DNA from: Bacillus sp. HSf4
GTDB taxonomy: Bacteria > Bacillota > Bacilli > Bacillales > Bacillaceae
NCBI RefSeq assembly: GCF_029537375.1
Contig: NZ_CP120679.1
Coordinates: 4,011,501 to 4,075,500 of the forward strand
Direction of reading: 5' to 3'
Length of the DNA: 64,000 nt
Under the pieces are notes generated by a model. That model saw only the letters and a program-made list of their open reading frames with translations. It ran no database searches and was not told the DNA's origin. This document shows, one piece after another, positions 45,246 to 55,609 of the stretch. Made by a program: the position numbers and the translations under genes. The first letter of the stretch is position 1, and each line of letters begins with the position of its first letter.

Positions 45246-45328
45246 AAAGAGAACAACCGAAGAGCCGCAGCGCTTTATGGAGGAAATATTTCATGGAAAT
45301 CGTCAGGTCTTTCATCTTATATAAATAA
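45242..45328 (+). CDS. Possible 28-aa peptide coupled to the FMN reductase gene
   Basis: The frame starts with an ATG overlapping the preceding stop by four bases (ATGA) with GGGAG five bases upstream. It encodes a basic, partly hydrophobic peptide (MKREQPKSRSALWRKYF then MEIVRSFILYK). The overlap suggests translational coupling, but a frame this short may be chance. No family recognised. Confidence 0.35.
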   Translation: MKREQPKSRSALWRKYFMEIVRSFILYK

Positions 45329-45416
45329 GGGGCATGTGAAATTCGAAGAATAAAACCAGAGCTTGTTACATACCTTTGTTGTATCTTTTCAGACAATTAT
45401 GAAGGAGGATGCAACA

Positions 45417-45731
45417 ATGAAAAAAGCCGAAATAGATTACAGCAGAGCTGCGGCTTCTCCCGCGTTCCAGCAGCTGTTAAAGCAAAAGCGGGCTTTTATC
45501 GTGCCGATGACGATTTTCTTTCTGCTCTTTTATTTTCTTCTGCCGATCATGACATCCTATTTTACATTTTTGAATCGTCCTGCGGTGGGTGCCATTACCT
45601 GGGCGTGGGTGTTTGCGATTGCCCAGTTTGCCATGACCTGGACGCTCTGTACTCTCTACATGAAAAAAGCCGATCGGTTTGACAAGATGGCTGAAGACTT
45701 TAAAAAGGAATTTGGAGGAGTTGAATCATGA
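45417..45731 (+). CDS. ywcB: DUF485 membrane protein YwcB
   Basis: The protein has 104 residues from the ATG at 45417, chosen because AAGGAGG lies just upstream. It has two helices (IVPMTIFFLLFYFLLPIMTS and TWAWVFAIAQFAMTWTLCTL). DUF485 proteins (YjcH in E. coli) are encoded with sodium:solute symporters of the acetate permease type. The next gene, ywcA, overlaps it by four bases (ATGA), so the pair is translationally coupled. Confidence 0.93.
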   Translation: MKKAEIDYSRAAASPAFQQLLKQKRAFIVPMTIFFLLFYFLLPIMTSYFTFLNRPAVGAITWAWVFAIAQFAMTWTLCTLYMKKADRFDKMAEDFKKEFGGVES

Positions 45732-47266
45732 GCAGCACGGCCTTTATTTTGTTTCTTGCGATTGTAGGTCTCACCCTTGTCATCACATATTTTGCGGCGA
45801 AGCGGACCAAAACGGCAAATGAGTTTTATACAGCAGGAGGGGGACTGACCGGTCTTCAAAACGGACTGGCCATTGCTGGAGATTATATGTCGGCGGCTTC
45901 TTTTCTTGGAATCGCGGGAATGATTGCGCTGAACGGCTTTGACGGATTTTTTTACAGCATCGGATTTCTTGTCGCTTATCTAGTTGTTCTTTATATCGTG
46001 GCCGAGCCACTTAGAAACCTCGGGAAATTTACGATGGCTGATATGATCGCCTCCCGGTTCAAGCAAAAGAAAATCCGGGGTGTCGCAGCATTGAACACGA
46101 TTGCCATCTCAACATTCTATATGATCGCACAGCTTGTCGGCGCCGGAGCACTCATCAAGCTTCTGCTTGGCATCGACTATACGCTTGCCGTCTGCATTGT
46201 CGGCGTTTTAATGACGATATACGTTGTATTCGGAGGAATGATCGCGACAAGCTGGGTGCAGATCATTAAAGCGGTCCTTTTAATGGCCGGAACACTCATC
46301 ATATCGATACTCGTTTTCTCAAAATTCGGATTCAGCCTCACAAACATGTTTGAGCACATGAAAACGGCCACGCCGCTCGGTGCGGATTTCTTAAATCCGG
46401 GGAATAAATACAAGGTTCCTCTTGAAACGCTTTCTCTCAACTTGGCGCTCGTTCTCGGCACGGCGGGGCTTCCCCACATCCTCATCCGGTTTTATACGGT
46501 GAAAGATGCCAAAACGGCAAGAAAATCGGTTATTTCCGCTACATGGATTATCGGTATATTTTATATTATGACGGTGTTTCTCGGTTTTGGTGCTGCCGCA
46601 TTTGTCGGTTTTGAAAACATTTTAGCTGCGGATAAAGCGGGGAATATGGCTGCGCCGCTCTTGGCTCAGGCGCTTGGAGGAGATTTCTTGTTCGCCTTTA
46701 TCTCAGCGATCGCCTTCGCCACGATTTTAGCGGTTGTCACAGGATTGGTGCTTTCGGCGGCGTCCGCCTTTGCCCATGATATCTACAGCCAGATTATTAG
46801 AAAAGGGGCAGCGACGGAAAAAGAGCAAATGATCGCCGCAAGGTGGGCCTCCATCGGTGTATCTGTGCTTTCGATCCTGCTGGCTGTCTTTGCTCAGTCG
46901 CTGAATGTCGCGTTTCTTGTATCACTGGCGTTCGCGGTGGCGGCAAGCGCCAACCTCCCGCTGATTGTTTTCACTGTTTTCTGGAAGCGATTCAATACGG
47001 CCGGTGCTTTAACTGGAAGTTTGACCGGTCTTCTGAGCGCGCTGATTCTCGTCTCCATCAGCCCGAGTGTTTGGGATCCGGCCGGAAATGCCATCTTTAT
47101 CGGCGACCCGCTGATCCCGATTTCAAATCCGGGAATTATCTCGATTCCGCTCGGCTTTTTAGGAGCTTATCTCGGAACCGTTTTATCTTCCAAAGCCTCT
47201 GATCAGGATGCATTTGAAGAGATCAAGGTTAAAGCGCATACTGGTATCCATATGGACCGGTCGTAA
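45728..47266 (+). CDS. ywcA: Sodium:solute symporter YwcA (ActP-like)
   Basis: The protein has 512 residues and about 13 helices with the SSS family opening TANEFYTAGGGLTGLQNGLAIAGDYMSAASFLGIAG. Sodium-site-type residues are present in TILAVVTGLVLSAASAFAHD. Together with the DUF485 protein it resembles YjcH-ActP, which takes up acetate and other short monocarboxylates. The exact substrate of YwcA is not established. It is convergent with xylB, 31 bp away, with no clear terminator between them. Confidence 0.9.
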   Translation: MSSTAFILFLAIVGLTLVITYFAAKRTKTANEFYTAGGGLTGLQNGLAIAGDYMSAASFLGIAGMIALNGFDGFFYSIGFLVAYLVVLYIVAEPLRNLGKFTMADMIASRFKQKKIRGVAALNTIAISTFYMIAQLVGAGALIKLLLGIDYTLAVCIVGVLMTIYVVFGGMIATSWVQIIKAVLLMAGTLIISILVFSKFGFSLTNMFEHMKTATPLGADFLNPGNKYKVPLETLSLNLALVLGTAGLPHILIRFYTVKDAKTARKSVISATWIIGIFYIMTVFLGFGAAAFVGFENILAADKAGNMAAPLLAQALGGDFLFAFISAIAFATILAVVTGLVLSAASAFAHDIYSQIIRKGAATEKEQMIAARWASIGVSVLSILLAVFAQSLNVAFLVSLAFAVAASANLPLIVFTVFWKRFNTAGALTGSLTGLLSALILVSISPSVWDPAGNAIFIGDPLIPISNPGIISIPLGFLGAYLGTVLSSKASDQDAFEEIKVKAHTGIHMDRS

Positions 47267-47297
47267 ACATTTGAGCGGCCCGGCCGCAGGTTTTCGG

Positions 47298-48797
47298 CTA
47301 CATCCGAAAGCGCGCCAGCCGCTCATTCAATGATTTTGTCTTTCGATAGACATCCCGGTAAATTTGAAACAGCTCCTGATACCGCCCGCTGAATGCTCTG
47401 CGGGGGGTAAACGTCTCTTTGACATGAACAAATTGTCCGGCGCATGATTCAAGTGTCGGAAACCAGCCGCACCCGACCGCGGCGAGCATCGCCGCCCCAA
47501 AAGCCGGTCCTTGTTCGCTTGTCAGTCTGATGATCTCGGCATTAAAAATGTCGGCTTGAATTTGCAGCCATTTTTCGCTTTTCGCGCCTCCGCCGATGGA
47601 AATGATGCGGCTGATTTCTTTACCGCCTGCACGAAATTGCTCAATGCTCTCATGGAGGGAAAATGTAATCCCTTCAATGACGGCCCTGACAAAATCTGCC
47701 CTCTTATGAGAACTGTCCATCCCGATGAAGCTGGCGCGAATATCAGCGTCTGCATGAGGAGTTCTTTCTCCGGAAAGATATGGCGTAAACAACAGTCCCC
47801 CTGCTCCCGGTTGTGAGTCATCCAGTTCGCTGATTAAGGAATCAAATGACAGGTGTTCAGCGAATACATCCTTGAACCAGCTGAGGCTCTGACCGGCTGA
47901 AAGCGTCACTCCCATTGAATAATACGCCTTGGGAGCAGCGTGATTAAAAAAGTGTATATTCCCGTTAAACTCTTGCACCGGGTCACTTTCATAGGTGAGG
48001 ACGACCCCTGATGTGCCGATGCTGCACAAAGCATCACCTTCCTTTAAAATTCCGGCGCCAACGGCTCCGCAGGCATTGTCCGCCCCGCCGGCGAACACTT
48101 TAGTATGGCTTGAAAGCCCGGTCTCCGCTGCAAATTCAGGAGTGAGACAGCCGACGAAGGCGCCCGATTCCACCAGCTCGGGACAAATGGATTCGGGTAT
48201 TCCAAGCCCGCTGCAAATCTCTTTGCTCCATGTTTTATGCTTTACATCAAGCAGAAGCGTCCCGGCAGCATCTGAATATTCGCTGTGAATGCGGCCCGTC
48301 ATTCTGAATCTGACATAATCCTTCGGCAACAAAAAGACGGCTGCCTTTTCAAACAGTTCCTTTTCGTGTTCCTTTACCCACAAGAGCTTCGGAAGGGTGA
48401 ATCCTTCAAGGGCCGGATTTTTGACAAGCTTCAGCAGCCGCTCTTTTCCGATCACATCTTCAATCTGCCGGCATTGCTCTGTCGTCCGGGTGTCATTCCA
48501 TAAAATCGCGTTTCGCAATACTTTTCCTTCCCGGTTTAAAAGGACCAAACCGTGCATCTGTCCGGAAAAGCTGATGCCTTTAATCTGCTCTGCTTCAACG
48601 CTGGACTTTTCGACCAATTCCTTAATGGCTTCCTTCGTTTTTTCCGTCCATTCGTTTGGGTCCTGTTCAGAGCAGCCTGAATGCGGCTGTATGATTGAAA
48701 ACGGCCTTGAGGCCTCTCCACACAATTCTCCGATTTGATTGACAAGTATGACTTTTACCGCGCTTGTGCCAAGATCGGCCCCGATGACATATTCCAC
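47298..48797 (-). CDS. xylB: Xylulokinase
   Basis: The protein has 499 residues from a GTG at 48797, overlapping the xylA TAG by one base, with AAAGGAG upstream. It is an FGGY kinase. Visible are the phosphate motif IGADLGTSAVK, SGQMHGLVLLN with the substrate-specific residues, the catalytic Asp in FAGGADNACGAVGAG and the adenosine motif ISIGGGAKSEKW. It phosphorylates D-xylulose to xylulose-5-phosphate, feeding the pentose phosphate pathway. Coupled to xylA in a xylose-inducible operon. Confidence 0.96.
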   Translation of the reverse strand: MEYVIGADLGTSAVKVILVNQIGELCGEASRPFSIIQPHSGCSEQDPNEWTEKTKEAIKELVEKSSVEAEQIKGISFSGQMHGLVLLNREGKVLRNAILWNDTRTTEQCRQIEDVIGKERLLKLVKNPALEGFTLPKLLWVKEHEKELFEKAAVFLLPKDYVRFRMTGRIHSEYSDAAGTLLLDVKHKTWSKEICSGLGIPESICPELVESGAFVGCLTPEFAAETGLSSHTKVFAGGADNACGAVGAGILKEGDALCSIGTSGVVLTYESDPVQEFNGNIHFFNHAAPKAYYSMGVTLSAGQSLSWFKDVFAEHLSFDSLISELDDSQPGAGGLLFTPYLSGERTPHADADIRASFIGMDSSHKRADFVRAVIEGITFSLHESIEQFRAGGKEISRIISIGGGAKSEKWLQIQADIFNAEIIRLTSEQGPAFGAAMLAAVGCGWFPTLESCAGQFVHVKETFTPRRAFSGRYQELFQIYRDVYRKTKSLNERLARFRM

Positions 48798-50143
48798 TAC
48801 TGTTTCTCCTTTCCTGCCGGCGTTTCGCGCAAAACGTTTAATAAATAGCGGTTAACTGTCGCTTTCAAATGTTCCTGGCGGCCGGATAGGTTTTCAATCC
48901 GATCATTCTCAAGCGCATATGCGGCAAGCTTTTTTAGATCGGCCCGTCCTTCTGCAATGTCCAGACCGATGCCATCCGTATAACTGTTGTAGCGCTTTTC
49001 GACCATCCGTTCGAGAACTTTGTCCTCCAAAAGCCGGTGAGCGACTTTCAGTCCGATCGCATACGTATCCATCCCGGCAATGTGGCCGAGAAATAGATCT
49101 TCATCCGCAAATGAGGCCCGCCTTACCTTGGCGTCAAAATTGATGCCCCCTGTTTTGAAGCCTCCCGCTTTCAGTATTTCATACATCGCCAAAACAGCAG
49201 AGTACAAATCCGTCGGGAATTCATCAGTATCCCAGCCCAAAAGCAGATCCCCCTGATTCGCATCAATCGAGCCGAACATGTCGTGAAGCGCAGCCACTCT
49301 GAGCTCATGCTCAAACGTATGTCCTGCCAATGTGGCGTGATTCGCTTCCAAATTCAATTTGAAATGGTCTTTTAAATCATACGTTTCCAGAAAAGCAATC
49401 GATGTTGCCGCGTCAAAATCGTATTGATGCTTTGTCGGCTCTTTCGGCTTTGGCTCAATCAAAAATTGGCCGTTAAAACCGATTTCTTCAGCATAATCAA
49501 CCGCCATTCTGTAAAAGTGCGCCAAATGATCCAGCTCACGCTTCATATCTGTATTGAGCAATGTTTCATAGCCTTCCCTGCCGCCCCAGAACACATAATT
49601 TTCCGCGCCGAGCTCTTTGGCGATCTCCAGCCCTTTTTTCACCATTGCCGCGGCGCGTGCATAAACATCCGCATTGCAGGAGGTTGCCGCGCCATGGACA
49701 TACCTTGGATGTGTAAACATATTGGCTGTATTCCACAACAATTTAACACCGGTTGACTCCATCATTTCTTTTAAAAAGGAAGTCATTTTATCCAAGTATA
49801 TAAACGTTTCCCGCAAGGAATCGCCTTCATCAACGACATCCACATCATGAAAACAGAAATAGGGAACGCCGAGCTTCTCAAAAAATTCAAAAGCCGCTTC
49901 AGCCCGGGCCTTTGCTTTATCTAAAGGATGTGTCAGCCGGTTCCACGAACGGCTCATCGTCGCATCGCCGAAAGGGTCCTTCCCGTCCGCAGCAAACGTA
50001 TGCCAATAGGCAACAGCAAAACGGAGATGTTCTTCCATCGTTTTGCCGCCGACACGTTCTTCAGGATTGTAATACTTATACGCGTATGGATGCTCCGAAT
50101 CTGCGCCTTCATATTTGACCTTGCCTACCTCTTTAAAAAACAT
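48797..50143 (-). CDS. xylA: Xylose isomerase
   Basis: The protein has 448 residues from the ATG at 50143 ([13 protein letters not shown]), with GGGGGAGATC upstream; a longer frame extends into the operator region and is rejected. Class II xylose isomerase motifs are present: [14 protein letters not shown] with the catalytic His, [33 protein letters not shown] and [19 protein letters not shown] with metal ligands. It converts D-xylose to D-xylulose. It is regulated by the divergently encoded XylR through the palindrome at 50174-50196 and probably by CcpA at 50224-50237. Confidence 0.96.
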   Translation of the reverse strand: MFFKEVGKVKYEGADSEHPYAYKYYNPEERVGGKTMEEHLRFAVAYWHTFAADGKDPFGDATMSRSWNRLTHPLDKAKARAEAAFEFFEKLGVPYFCFHDVDVVDEGDSLRETFIYLDKMTSFLKEMMESTGVKLLWNTANMFTHPRYVHGAATSCNADVYARAAAMVKKGLEIAKELGAENYVFWGGREGYETLLNTDMKRELDHLAHFYRMAVDYAEEIGFNGQFLIEPKPKEPTKHQYDFDAATSIAFLETYDLKDHFKLNLEANHATLAGHTFEHELRVAALHDMFGSIDANQGDLLLGWDTDEFPTDLYSAVLAMYEILKAGGFKTGGINFDAKVRRASFADEDLFLGHIAGMDTYAIGLKVAHRLLEDKVLERMVEKRYNSYTDGIGLDIAEGRADLKKLAAYALENDRIENLSGRQEHLKATVNRYLLNVLRETPAGKEKQ

Positions 50144-50173
50144 GTCCGATCTCCCCCTTATTTTTCCTCCGGA

Positions 50174-50196
50174 AGTTTGTTTACCCATTAAACTAA
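50174..50196 (-). promoter_or_regulatory. xylO operator (XylR binding site)
   Basis: An interrupted palindrome, AGTTTGTTTACCC and ATTAAACTAA, gives on the minus strand TTAGTTT-N9-ACAAACT, nearly the B. subtilis xylO. It lies just downstream of the xylA -10 box, where XylR would block transcription without xylose. Confidence 0.82.
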
Positions 50197-50209
50197 CTTT
50201 TACACTTTT

Positions 50210-50238
50210 ATCTTACAAGATAAATTAAACGCTTTCAA
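50210..50238 (-). promoter_or_regulatory. xylAB promoter
   Basis: On the minus strand TTGAAA (50233-50238) and TAAGAT (50210-50215) are separated by 17 bp, directly upstream of the xylO palindrome. Confidence 0.7.
50224..50237 (-). promoter_or_regulatory. Probable cre site in the xylAB promoter
   Basis: TGAAAGCGTTTAAT matches the cre consensus at 12 of 14 positions and overlaps the -35 box and spacer. This fits catabolite repression of xylAB by CcpA, although the B. subtilis xyl cre lies inside xylA. Confidence 0.55.
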
Positions 50239-50257
50239 TTGGTAATGTTAGAAAAAA

Positions 50258-50287
50258 TTGAGTTTTTAAAATTTGTTATACTATAAT
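50258..50287 (+). promoter_or_regulatory. Candidate xylR promoter
   Basis: TTGAGT (50258-50263) and a perfect TATAAT (50282-50287) are separated by 18 bp, about 40 bp before the xylR start. Confidence 0.6.
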
Positions 50288-50326
50288 AAAAAAGATACAT
50301 ACCATTGCAAAAGAGAGTGATCGTCA

Positions 50327-51481
50327 TTGAATACCGCGGACCAAGCCCTTGTCAAAAAAATGAATAAAGCGCTGATTCTTGAACAGATCATCGCCAATGC
50401 CCCCATTTCAAGGGCAAAGCTTTCGGAAATAACGGGGTTAAATAAGGCAACCGTTTCCTCCCAGGTATCTTCCCTGCTGCAAAAGGACATCATTTTTGAA
50501 ACCGGCCGCGGAGAATCGAGCGGCGGCAGACGGCCTGTGATGCTGAAATTCAACCGCAAAGCGGGGTTTGCGGTCGGCGTCGATATCGGCACGGACTACA
50601 TCATCGTCGTATTAACTGACCTTGAAGGTAACATTATCGAACAGTATGAACGGGTTCTCGATGAAGAAGACATAACGGCGACAGAACAGGCGCTGATCGA
50701 ACTGATCGGTTTGGCCATTGACAAGATGCCGCCCTCCCCATACGGCCTGACGGGGATCGGCGTCTGTGTTCCCGGCTTGGTTGACAATGACGAGCGTGTG
50801 GTGTTCACGCCAAATAAACCGATACATCTGATTGAATTGAAGAGGCTGCTGGAAGAACATTTCGATGTTCCTGTTTTGATCGAAAATGAAGCAAACGCGG
50901 GAGCCGTTGGTGAAAAAGAGTATGGTGAAGCAGGAGATTTGAAACATGCGATTTTTGTGAGTATCAATGCCGGCATCGGGCTGGGGATTTTGATGAACGG
51001 CAGGCTCTTTCGAGGTGTTGAAGGGTTTTCCGGAGAAGCGGGGCACATGTCGATCGACTTTAATGGTCCGGCGTGCCGATGTGGAAACAAAGGCTGCTGG
51101 GAGTTATACGCGTCAGAAAAAGCCGTTTTTTCACCCTACCTCAAAAATGGAGAGACACCGCTCTATCAAACGGTCAAAGAGCTCGCCGGGCGCCGGGACC
51201 CGAACATCCTGAAGACGTTCGAAACCTTCGGGTTCTATATCGGTGTGGGACTGCTCAATATCATCAAAACGCTGAATCCCGACACCATTATTTTGCGAAA
51301 TACGATTGTTGAATCCCATCCGGAGATTGTCGACTCGATTAAGAAAACCATTTCATCTCGAAGCAAAAAAGAGGCGCTGACCGGCTATCGCTTACAAATC
51401 TCCTCACTCGGCCGCATCGCCTCCTCCCTGGGCGTATCATCGATTGTCATCGAACGCTTTCTGGAAACGGTTTATGAATGA
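50327..51481 (+). CDS. xylR: Xylose operon repressor XylR (ROK family)
   Basis: The protein has 384 residues, the length of B. subtilis XylR, starting at a TTG with a weak GAGAGTGA site. An N-terminal winged helix (ISRAKLSEITGLNKATVSSQ) is followed by a ROK sugar-binding domain. That domain has VGVDIGTDYIIVVLTDLEG-type opening, FVSINAGIGLGILMNG, the zinc-site GEAGHMSIDFNG and CRCGNKGCWELYASE. It represses xylAB by binding xylO and is released by xylose. Divergent from xylA. Confidence 0.94.
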   Translation: MNTADQALVKKMNKALILEQIIANAPISRAKLSEITGLNKATVSSQVSSLLQKDIIFETGRGESSGGRRPVMLKFNRKAGFAVGVDIGTDYIIVVLTDLEGNIIEQYERVLDEEDITATEQALIELIGLAIDKMPPSPYGLTGIGVCVPGLVDNDERVVFTPNKPIHLIELKRLLEEHFDVPVLIENEANAGAVGEKEYGEAGDLKHAIFVSINAGIGLGILMNGRLFRGVEGFSGEAGHMSIDFNGPACRCGNKGCWELYASEKAVFSPYLKNGETPLYQTVKELAGRRDPNILKTFETFGFYIGVGLLNIIKTLNPDTIILRNTIVESHPEIVDSIKKTISSRSKKEALTGYRLQISSLGRIASSLGVSSIVIERFLETVYE

Positions 51482-51504
51482 AAGCTTTTGACGGCGGCTT
51501 CATG

Positions 51505-53007
<1,503 letters not shown>

Positions 53008-53011
<4 letters not shown>

Positions 53012-53922
53012 TTTGCTTCATCCCTTTCTGCTTCTGAATGACTCCATATATACGATTTTGTATGGTCAATCCAAGCCCTGGCCGCGAATGAAAGGTAGCG
53101 GTCCTTTCTCCAGATGACAGCGACGTGCCACGGAATGGAAGGCCTGATCAGGGGAATGATCTTCACCCTTTCCGGATCAAGATCCCGGCAGATTCTTTCA
53201 GGCAGAAGCCCGATTCCAAGATTCGCCGAGACCATTTCACTGATAAAATCCCATTGTGATGTTTCATAAATCACATTCGGCTGAAAGCCCGCTTTCAAAC
53301 ATGCTGTAATGATCCGTTCGTGAAGGACAAAGTCTTCCCGAAAAAAAATAAACGGTTCTTCGCTCAATTGTTGAAGCTCGATTTCTTTTGCATCAGCAAA
53401 ACGGTGTGAAGGATGAACGATCAGCATCAGGTTTTCTTTTACAATTGTAAATGAATGAAAAATTTCTTCCTTTGCCGGCAGGACAACGACGCCGATGTCA
53501 AGCGAGCCATCTTCCACACCTTCCTGCACTTTCACAGACCCGTGCTCGACAAGCTGAAAGGTGACATTCGGATATTTGTCTCTGAAATCCCCGATGACTT
53601 TCGGGAAAAAACCGGAGCCGATCATCGGCGGCAACCCGATTCGCACATGTCCTTTTTTGACATCCATTAAATCATTCAGCTCTGAAGTTAAATTTTGAAA
53701 CGACTTGGTGATCTCCTGGGCCTGCACATACATGCTTTGGCCGGCATCCGTCAGTTCGATCTGCCGTCCGCGCCTGTAAAACAGCTCAATTCCGAGCTCT
53801 TCTTCAAGATTTTTGATCATTTTTGAAATCGTCGGCTGTGAGATGTATAAGGACTGAGCGGCTTTTGTAAAGCTTTTCAGACGGGCGACCTCTAAAAAGT
53901 AGGTTAGGTGGCGTATGTCCAT
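53008..53922 (-). CDS. ywbI: LysR-family regulator YwbI (CidR-like)
   Basis: The protein has 304 residues. The N-terminal winged helix ([37 protein letters not shown]) is followed by a periplasmic-binding-like effector domain ([40 protein letters not shown]). Family members such as CidR of Staphylococcus control cidAB/lrgAB genes in response to acetate or pyruvate overflow. In B. subtilis ywbI is divergent from ywbH-ywbG. Here the ywqH/ywqI-like pair and about 470 bp separate them. It is translationally coupled to thiM. A link between thiamine salvage and the regulator is not established. Confidence 0.88.
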
Positions 53923-54028
53923 TCGTTTGACATCCTTTCAGAGCTTTTCGATGCTTGTTTTTCATTTATCTCATATTTTAAACCAAATTTCATATTTTCT
54001 GCACCCCCGTCCCCTTGCCACTGCCATA

Positions 54029-54059
54029 TAAAAAAACGCCGCCGGCAAACCGGCAGCGC
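54029..54059 (-). terminator. Intrinsic terminator directly after the ywqI-like gene
   Basis: On the minus strand CGCTGCCGG/CCGGCGGCG form a 9-bp stem (one G-U pair) with a TTTG loop and seven T residues. It lies immediately beyond the ywqI-like stop, closing the pair's transcript. Confidence 0.85.
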
Positions 54060-54329
54060 TTATTTTCTGGCAATCGCTTGATCTTGTTCCTTCAAGCTAT
54101 CCACATTTGAGCGGGTGTCTTCAATATTTTTATCAACAGCTTCTTTGTATTGCTTGACCATGTCGTGTATGGTGCCTTCCCGTTCAAGCCATTTTTTTGT
54201 AAAGTCAAGGTTGTTTTGGCCGAGATCCCCGGCTGACGGGCCTTTTAGAGAAAGGGAGTCAAGCGCGCTTTTCACTTGATCCAGCTGTTTCATGACCGCT
54301 GCATGATTCAGTTTAATTGTCTTACTCAT
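54060..54329 (-). CDS. DUF5344 (YwqI-like) LXG-associated protein
   Basis: The protein has 89 residues from the ATG at 54329, which overlaps the upstream stop by four bases (ATGA). It is all-helical and WXG100-like in size, with no Trp-X-Gly motif (KTIKLNHAAVMKQLDQVKSA, KKWLEREGTIHDMVKQYKEA). It matches my memory of B. subtilis YwqI (93 residues). Such proteins pair with a DUF5082 protein and the N-terminal LXG domain of polymorphic toxins for export by the Esx/type VII system. Normally an LXG toxin gene follows. Here a strong terminator follows immediately, so the pair is orphaned. Confidence 0.75.
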   Translation of the reverse strand: MSKTIKLNHAAVMKQLDQVKSALDSLSLKGPSAGDLGQNNLDFTKKWLEREGTIHDMVKQYKEAVDKNIEDTRSNVDSLKEQDQAIARK

Positions 54330-54754
54330 TTCAACCACCCTTTTAAACCATTGATTGTACTGTGCAGCGCATCGACGGCTTCCTCTCCCTTTTCAAGCAG
54401 AAAGTCCGCCCGGTCCGCCGACCAGCTCGCGGCATCAACCGCTCCTTTTTCAGCGTCCAAAGCAAATATCTTTAAATCGATTTTATGAATATACCGTTCA
54501 TAATCATCGTTAAATATTCTGTACATCACCGTGTGCGCTTCATGACGTGCTTCATCGAAATCGGCTGCCCGGCTTCCGGTCCACGATTTGTCAAGGCTCG
54601 GACGCAAAATCTGTCTGATTTCTTCAATGCCGAGGTTTTGTTCCTTTTCAACTTCCCGCTTTGCCTTCTTAAGCCGGGAAATTTGTTCTTCCAGCTCGGC
54701 CGCTTTATGCGAGAGGACACCGTGTATTTTTTCCAGCGTGCCTGAGTAGTCCAT
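54326..54754 (-). CDS. DUF5082 (YwqH-like) LXG-associated protein
   Basis: The protein has 142 residues (YwqH is 140) with AGAGGTGAC before the ATG. It is predicted to be a long helical hairpin. An N-terminal coiled-coil lies in LEKIHGVLSHKAAELEEQIS, then ILRPSLDKSWTGSRAADFDE, in which SWTG resembles the WXG turn. The family is co-encoded with LXG toxins (ywqH-ywqI-ywqJ in B. subtilis) and thought to form a targeting complex with the toxin's LXG domain. It is the first gene of a two-gene unit ending in a terminator. No toxin or immunity gene is seen in the window. Confidence 0.78.
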   Translation of the reverse strand: MDYSGTLEKIHGVLSHKAAELEEQISRLKKAKREVEKEQNLGIEEIRQILRPSLDKSWTGSRAADFDEARHEAHTVMYRIFNDDYERYIHKIDLKIFALDAEKGAVDAASWSADRADFLLEKGEEAVDALHSTINGLKGWLK

Positions 54755-55222
54755 TGTTTGTCACCTCTGAAATTGCAGTATTGATTTTCGGGCTGTTAAA
54801 CCATCTTTTACATAGATTCACATCTTTTACTTGACTTTGCGCACATTTCCAATATTTATAGTTTAAGTCGAAAAGCATGGATGTTGAATAGGCTTTAAAT
54901 ACTGTTTTTAGGGATTTGTACACAGCATCTCGCCCACCCTTTTGAGGATTCAATGGATTATGACCGTTCTTTCCTGAGTCAATCAGAGGGCTCCGCTTGT
55001 CGGGACAAGTCCAATGGCATGGGGACTGAGAGGTTTGATTGTCACAGAAATCATCCCGGTCCATTCAGACAGTCGTTTTCTAATTTTAGTAAATAAACTG
55101 TTTCTTTCGCCCTGGTTTTTGCTTTTTTCATATAGACAAAATGAATAATGACTATTCTGTATATGTATTTTACCTATACCTCATTCTCCTGTACACTCTT
55201 GTTTAGAAAGGGGGATAATGAC
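54755..55222. other. Unexplained intergenic region between ywqH-like gene and ywbH
   Basis: This 468 bp gap has one open frame on the minus strand (54705-55064, 119 residues) that is rich in Cys, Trp and Lys/Asn, overlaps the ywqH-like start and has no ribosome site. The part 54950-55060 is more GC-rich and holds a tight hairpin, CTTGTCCCGACAAG. It may be a relic of a mobile or coding element, or a structured leader. Promoters for both flanking genes must also lie here. Confidence 0.4.
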
Positions 55223-55609
55223 ATGAAAACATTCATTAAAGGATTAGGTCAGGTCGCTCTTTTATTTTTATTTGCGCGTTTGATGAATCTGATTGTCGAG
55301 GTTCTTCATATAAAAATACCCGGAAGTATAATTGGTATCGTCGTGATCTTTGCGCTTCTCCATTTCAAGGTTATTAAGCTCGAATGGATTGAAATCGGCG
55401 CATTGTGGCTTCTTGCGGAGCTTCTTCTGTTCTTTGTCCCTTCCGCTGTGGGGATCATAAATTACGGAGATATTCTCAAGGAATTTGGAACAAGCATTAT
55501 GCTCGTCGTTCTTCTCAGCACTTTTGTCGTCATGGTATCGACAGGAATGCTGACCCAAATGATTGCTAAAAGAAAGGAAAGGAAAAAAACATGCTCATCG
55601 GATGCATAA
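55223..55609 (+). CDS. ywbH: CidA/LrgA-like holin-type membrane protein YwbH
   Basis: The protein has 128 residues from the ATG at 55223 with AAAGGGGGATAA upstream; the longer frame is rejected. Four helices are predicted and family segments include GLGQVALLFLFARLMNLIVE, PGSIIGIVVIFALLHFKVIK and LLFFVPSAVGIINYG. CidA/LrgA proteins act with a CidB/LrgB partner in overflow-metabolite transport and autolysis control. The partner gene ywbG overlaps its end by 19 bp. Confidence 0.92.
   Translation: MKTFIKGLGQVALLFLFARLMNLIVEVLHIKIPGSIIGIVVIFALLHFKVIKLEWIEIGALWLLAELLLFFVPSAVGIINYGDILKEFGTSIMLVVLLSTFVVMVSTGMLTQMIAKRKERKKTCSSDA

Noticed and set aside
54705..55064. 119-residue minus-strand frame before the ywqH-like gene
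   Set aside because: It has no ribosome site, an unusual composition rich in Cys, Trp and Asn, and it overlaps the start of the ywqH-like gene out of frame. It is kept only as a possible relic.
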